A stretch of DNA of 7,587 nt, taken from assembly GCA_002341815.1 (NCBI GenBank), contig DDOT01000089.1, positions 1,613 through 9,199 on the forward strand, written 5' to 3'. Below are positions 5,534-7,587 of this stretch, in pieces. The notes under the pieces were generated by a model. That model saw only the letters and a list, made by a program, of their open reading frames with translations, was not told the DNA's origin and made no database searches. The translations under genes were made by a program, and so were the position numbers. Each line of letters starts with the position of its first letter. Positions within the stretch are counted from its first letter, which is position 1. This DNA comes from Thiobacillus sp. UBA2487. GTDB lineage: Bacteria > Pseudomonadota > Gammaproteobacteria > Burkholderiales > Sulfuriferulaceae.

Positions 5534-6277
5534 ATGGACGGGTTGATTTATACCGCAATGACCGGTGCCAAGCAAATCATGAACCAGCAGGCAACGGCAG
5601 CCAACAATCTGGCTAATGTGTCGACGACCGGGTTTCGTGAACAGTACGATAGTTTTCGTGCGGTACCGGTAATTGGTGGTGGCGGCGACCCAACTCGCAC
5701 CTACGTTGTTGATTCAACGGTAGGAAACAATTTTTCAGCCGGTCCCGTCGAACAAACCGGCAACAATCTGGATATTGCGATTCAGAGCAGTGGCTGGATT
5801 GCGGTGGATATGGGAAACGGTACGGAAGGCTATACCCGAAATGGCAGTTTGAAAATCAGTGCCAATGGCGAATTGCAAACCTGGGACGGGCATACCGTAC
5901 AAGGTGCCAATGGGCCGATTACCGTTCCGCCGGGTGAAAATGTGCAGATCGGTAGCGATGGAACAGTGTCCAGTATGCCGCAAACCGGGGTGTTGTCATC
6001 GGTGAACGTGCTCGGGCAGATCAAGTTGGTTAATCCACCGGCCAATACCTTGACTCATGGCGATGATGGTTATTTTCGCTTGATTAACGGTAGTTCGGCA
6101 GATGCCGATCCAACAGTGAAAGTGGTGTCCGGTGCGCTGGAAGGCAGTAATGTCAATGCGGTATCGGCCATGGTAAACATCATTAATTTAAGTCAACAGT
6201 TCAATATGCAAATGAAGCTGCTGACCAATGCGGAAAACAATGACAGCAAAGCCAGTCAATTTATGACATTGGCTTGA
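5534..6277 (+). CDS. flgF: Flagellar rod protein FlgF
   Basis: FlgF is a rod subunit between the FlgB/FlgC base and the FlgG distal rod. The product has 247 residues, close to the enteric 251. The N-terminus MDGLIYTAMTGAKQIMNQQA (1-20) followed by [19 protein letters not shown] (24-42) is the FlgF form of the axial motif. Domain D1 shows NNLDIAIQSSGWIAVDMGNG (77-96) and GYTRNGSLKISANGEL (99-114). The GVLSSVNVLGQIKLVNPP segment (152-169) and the end VSGALEGSNVNAVSAMVNII (198-217) are also typical. The C-terminus lacks the QRAYE of FlgG and has LSQQFNMQMKLLTNAE (219-234), as in other FlgF proteins. A GGGGG run at 5521-5525 serves as a loose ribosome site. flgE ends 19 bases upstream. Confidence 0.96.
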   Translation: MDGLIYTAMTGAKQIMNQQATAANNLANVSTTGFREQYDSFRAVPVIGGGGDPTRTYVVDSTVGNNFSAGPVEQTGNNLDIAIQSSGWIAVDMGNGTEGYTRNGSLKISANGELQTWDGHTVQGANGPITVPPGENVQIGSDGTVSSMPQTGVLSSVNVLGQIKLVNPPANTLTHGDDGYFRLINGSSADADPTVKVVSGALEGSNVNAVSAMVNIINLSQQFNMQMKLLTNAENNDSKASQFMTLA

Positions 6278-6304
6278 TATGCTGACTGAATCGAGGAGAA
6301 CGCC

Positions 6305-7090
6305 ATGATCCGTTCATTATGGATTGCCAGAACCGGTATGGACGCCCAGCAAACCCAGCTGGATGTCATTTCCAATAATCTGGCCAACGTCAGTACCAAT
6401 GGCTTTAAAGCCCAGCGTACCGTATTTGCTGATTTGTTATACCAGACAGAAATGCAACCGGGCGGGCAATCAACGCAACAAACCCAGTTGCCGTCCGGTT
6501 TACAGATTGGTACGGGTGTACAACCGGTGGCAACCGAACGTATTTTAACGCAAGGCAACTTGCAACAAACCAGCAATCCGACAGATATGGCGATTCAAGG
6601 GGCCGGCTATTTTCAAATTGGTTTGCCGGATGGAACAACCGGGTATACCCGGGACGGATCATTTCAAATCAATAATCAGGGCCAGTTGGTGAACGCATTG
6701 GGTTATCCATTGCAACCGCCGATTACCATTCCACAAAATGCCTTGAGTGTAACCGTAGGTCTGGATGGAACGGTGTCCATTACCCAGCCCGGCTCATCCA
6801 ACACAACGCAAATCGGTTCTGTGCAATTGGCCACATTTATTAACCCGGGTGGTTTGCAAAGCAATGGCGGCAATATTTTTCTGGAAACAGCATCATCAGG
6901 TGCTCCCAGCACCAATACCCCAGGAACGAATGGTGCGGGCTCGATCAATCAGGGTTATGTTGAAACGTCCAACGTTAATGTGGCGGAAGAGTTGGTGAAC
7001 ATGATTGAAACCCAGCGGGCTTACGAAATGGACAGTAAAGCGATCACGACTTCCGATCAGATGTTGCAAGCGCTGACCCAGATCAGTTGA
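6305..7090 (+). CDS. flgG: Flagellar distal rod protein FlgG
   Basis: FlgG forms the distal rod that passes through the P- and L-rings and joins the hook. The product has 261 residues, one more than in E. coli. The N-terminus is [20 protein letters not shown] (1-20), with [17 protein letters not shown] (22-38). The FlgG-specific insertion that makes the rod straight and stiff in Salmonella is present: [20 protein letters not shown] (46-65), leading to [20 protein letters not shown] (93-105) and [19 protein letters not shown] (113-131) mark domain D1. The C-terminal axial helix is [20 protein letters not shown] (226-245), ending [12 protein letters not shown]. The strong site GAGGAG (6293-6298) is six bases before the ATG. 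Its paralogy with FlgE and FlgF is evident in both terminal motifs. Confidence 0.97.
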   Translation: MIRSLWIARTGMDAQQTQLDVISNNLANVSTNGFKAQRTVFADLLYQTEMQPGGQSTQQTQLPSGLQIGTGVQPVATERILTQGNLQQTSNPTDMAIQGAGYFQIGLPDGTTGYTRDGSFQINNQGQLVNALGYPLQPPITIPQNALSVTVGLDGTVSITQPGSSNTTQIGSVQLATFINPGGLQSNGGNIFLETASSGAPSTNTPGTNGAGSINQGYVETSNVNVAEELVNMIETQRAYEMDSKAITTSDQMLQALTQIS

Positions 7091-7106
7091 TGAAAGGGTG
7101 GGTATC

Positions 7107-7587
7107 ATGAGCATCATATCGGGCAAGATCAAGCAAGGGCAGATGATTGGCCTGGTTTGTTTGGTTGCTTGTCTTGCCGGCTGTGCGGTAACGCCCAGTA
7201 CGGTGACCAAGCAACCAACCAGCAAGATTCACTCATCCTTGCCGCCAGCACCAGCCAATGGTTCGATATACCAAGCGGCCAGCTTCCGTCCGTTGTTTGA
7301 GGATATTCGCGCGCATCGGGTGGGAGATGTGTTGACGATTGCAATCAGTGAGACCACTAATGCCAGCAAAACGGCATCGTCTTCCGGCAGCAAGTCGGGC
7401 AGTGTGGCGGCAGCCATTCCCACTATCGTAGGTTTGCCGTTGAAGACCTTGCAAGGCACCAATGTCCAAGGTAGTACTGCCAACAAATCGGCCACGACAG
7501 ACGCTCTGAGCTCTGCCAACACCTTTATCAGCACAATTACCGTGGAAGTAACTGCCGTGCGACCGGACGGTAATCTGGAAGTGGCGG
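7107..7587 (+). CDS. flgH: Flagellar L-ring lipoprotein FlgH, N-terminal part (cut by window end)
   Basis: FlgH forms the L-ring in the outer membrane, the outer bushing around the FlgG rod. The frame stays open to the window end, showing 160 codons plus one base of a family length near 230. The N-terminus is a lipoprotein signal peptide: basic residues K7 and K9, a hydrophobic core MIGLVCLVAC (13-22), and the lipobox Leu23-Ala24-Gly25-Cys26, with Cys26 as the expected lipidated residue. The mature part contains the FlgH hallmark NGSIYQAASFRPLFEDIRAH (residues about 55-74), then RVGDVLTIAISETTNASKTA and a second VEVTAVRPDGNLEVA stretch at the edge. A purine-rich AAGGGTGGG (7094-7102) precedes the ATG by four bases. 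It follows flgG by 16 bases in the same operon; flgI would be expected next. Confidence 0.95.
   Translation, partial: MSIISGKIKQGQMIGLVCLVACLAGCAVTPSTVTKQPTSKIHSSLPPAPANGSIYQAASFRPLFEDIRAHRVGDVLTIAISETTNASKTASSSGSKSGSVAAAIPTIVGLPLKTLQGTNVQGSTANKSATTDALSSANTFISTITVEVTAVRPDGNLEVA

Noticed and set aside
4086..5668. The 8-base palindrome CGGTACCG occurs five times (4086, 4290, 4656, 4776, 5661), more than chance would give, suggesting an uptake or recognition motif.
   Set aside because: Four of the five are the same Gly-Thr codon pair GGT ACC in the Gly/Thr-rich FlgE protein, so codon preference largely explains it. No copy lies in an intergenic region. A genome-wide count would be decisive.
1..7587. 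Search for defence, mobile, CRISPR, toxin-antitoxin or other accessory systems.
   Set aside because: Nearly every base belongs to rimO or to standard flagellar genes in conserved order, with no integrase, transposase, attachment repeat or compositional break.

Overview
This window is a chromosomal segment dominated by the rod and hook part of a flagellar flg locus. From left to right it holds the 3' end of rimO, a leftward flgA-flgM-flgN group, and a rightward flgB-C-D-E-F-G-H group that runs off the right edge. The protein sequences and the Salmonella-like order (flgN, flgM and flgA divergent from flgB onward) fit a Gram-negative proteobacterium with P- and L-rings. The FlgH and FlgG sequences look more betaproteobacterial than enteric to me, but I cannot fix a genus from sequence alone. 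Base composition is near 50% GC and looks even throughout. I see no insertion sequence, tRNA, rRNA, CRISPR array, phage gene or sign of recent transfer.

Region 1-498 is the C-terminal third of RimO, the ribosomal protein S12 methylthiotransferase. It converges on flgN across 223 bases (499-721) that hold no convincing gene or terminator. Region 722-2387 (minus strand) carries flgA (P-ring chaperone), then flgM (anti-sigma-28) and flgN (FlgK/FlgL chaperone), with flgM and flgN overlapping by ATGA. A very good sigma-28 (FliA) promoter lies between flgA and flgM, so flgMN can be boosted late in assembly, in addition to readthrough from flgA. Region 2388-2479 is the divergent flgA/flgB control region, where weak back-to-back promoter elements can be proposed.

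Region 2480-7587 (plus strand) encodes, in assembly order, the proximal rod proteins FlgB and FlgC, hook cap FlgD, hook subunit FlgE, rod proteins FlgF and FlgG, and the L-ring lipoprotein FlgH (cut by the window end). Gaps between these genes are 6-27 bases and most starts have a Shine-Dalgarno sequence, so they form one operon. FlgA helps build the P-ring that, with FlgH, forms the bushing around the FlgG rod. FlgD caps the growing FlgE hook. FlgM is exported when the hook is complete, releasing FliA, and FlgN then delivers the hook-filament junction proteins.

I found no undescribed system here. The points most worth a second look are a roughly 97-residue insertion in FlgE whose end resembles a module I associate with FlgK-type junction proteins, the near-consensus sigma-28 promoter with a perfect hairpin at the start of the flgMN leader, and the compact divergent flgA/flgB promoter region.
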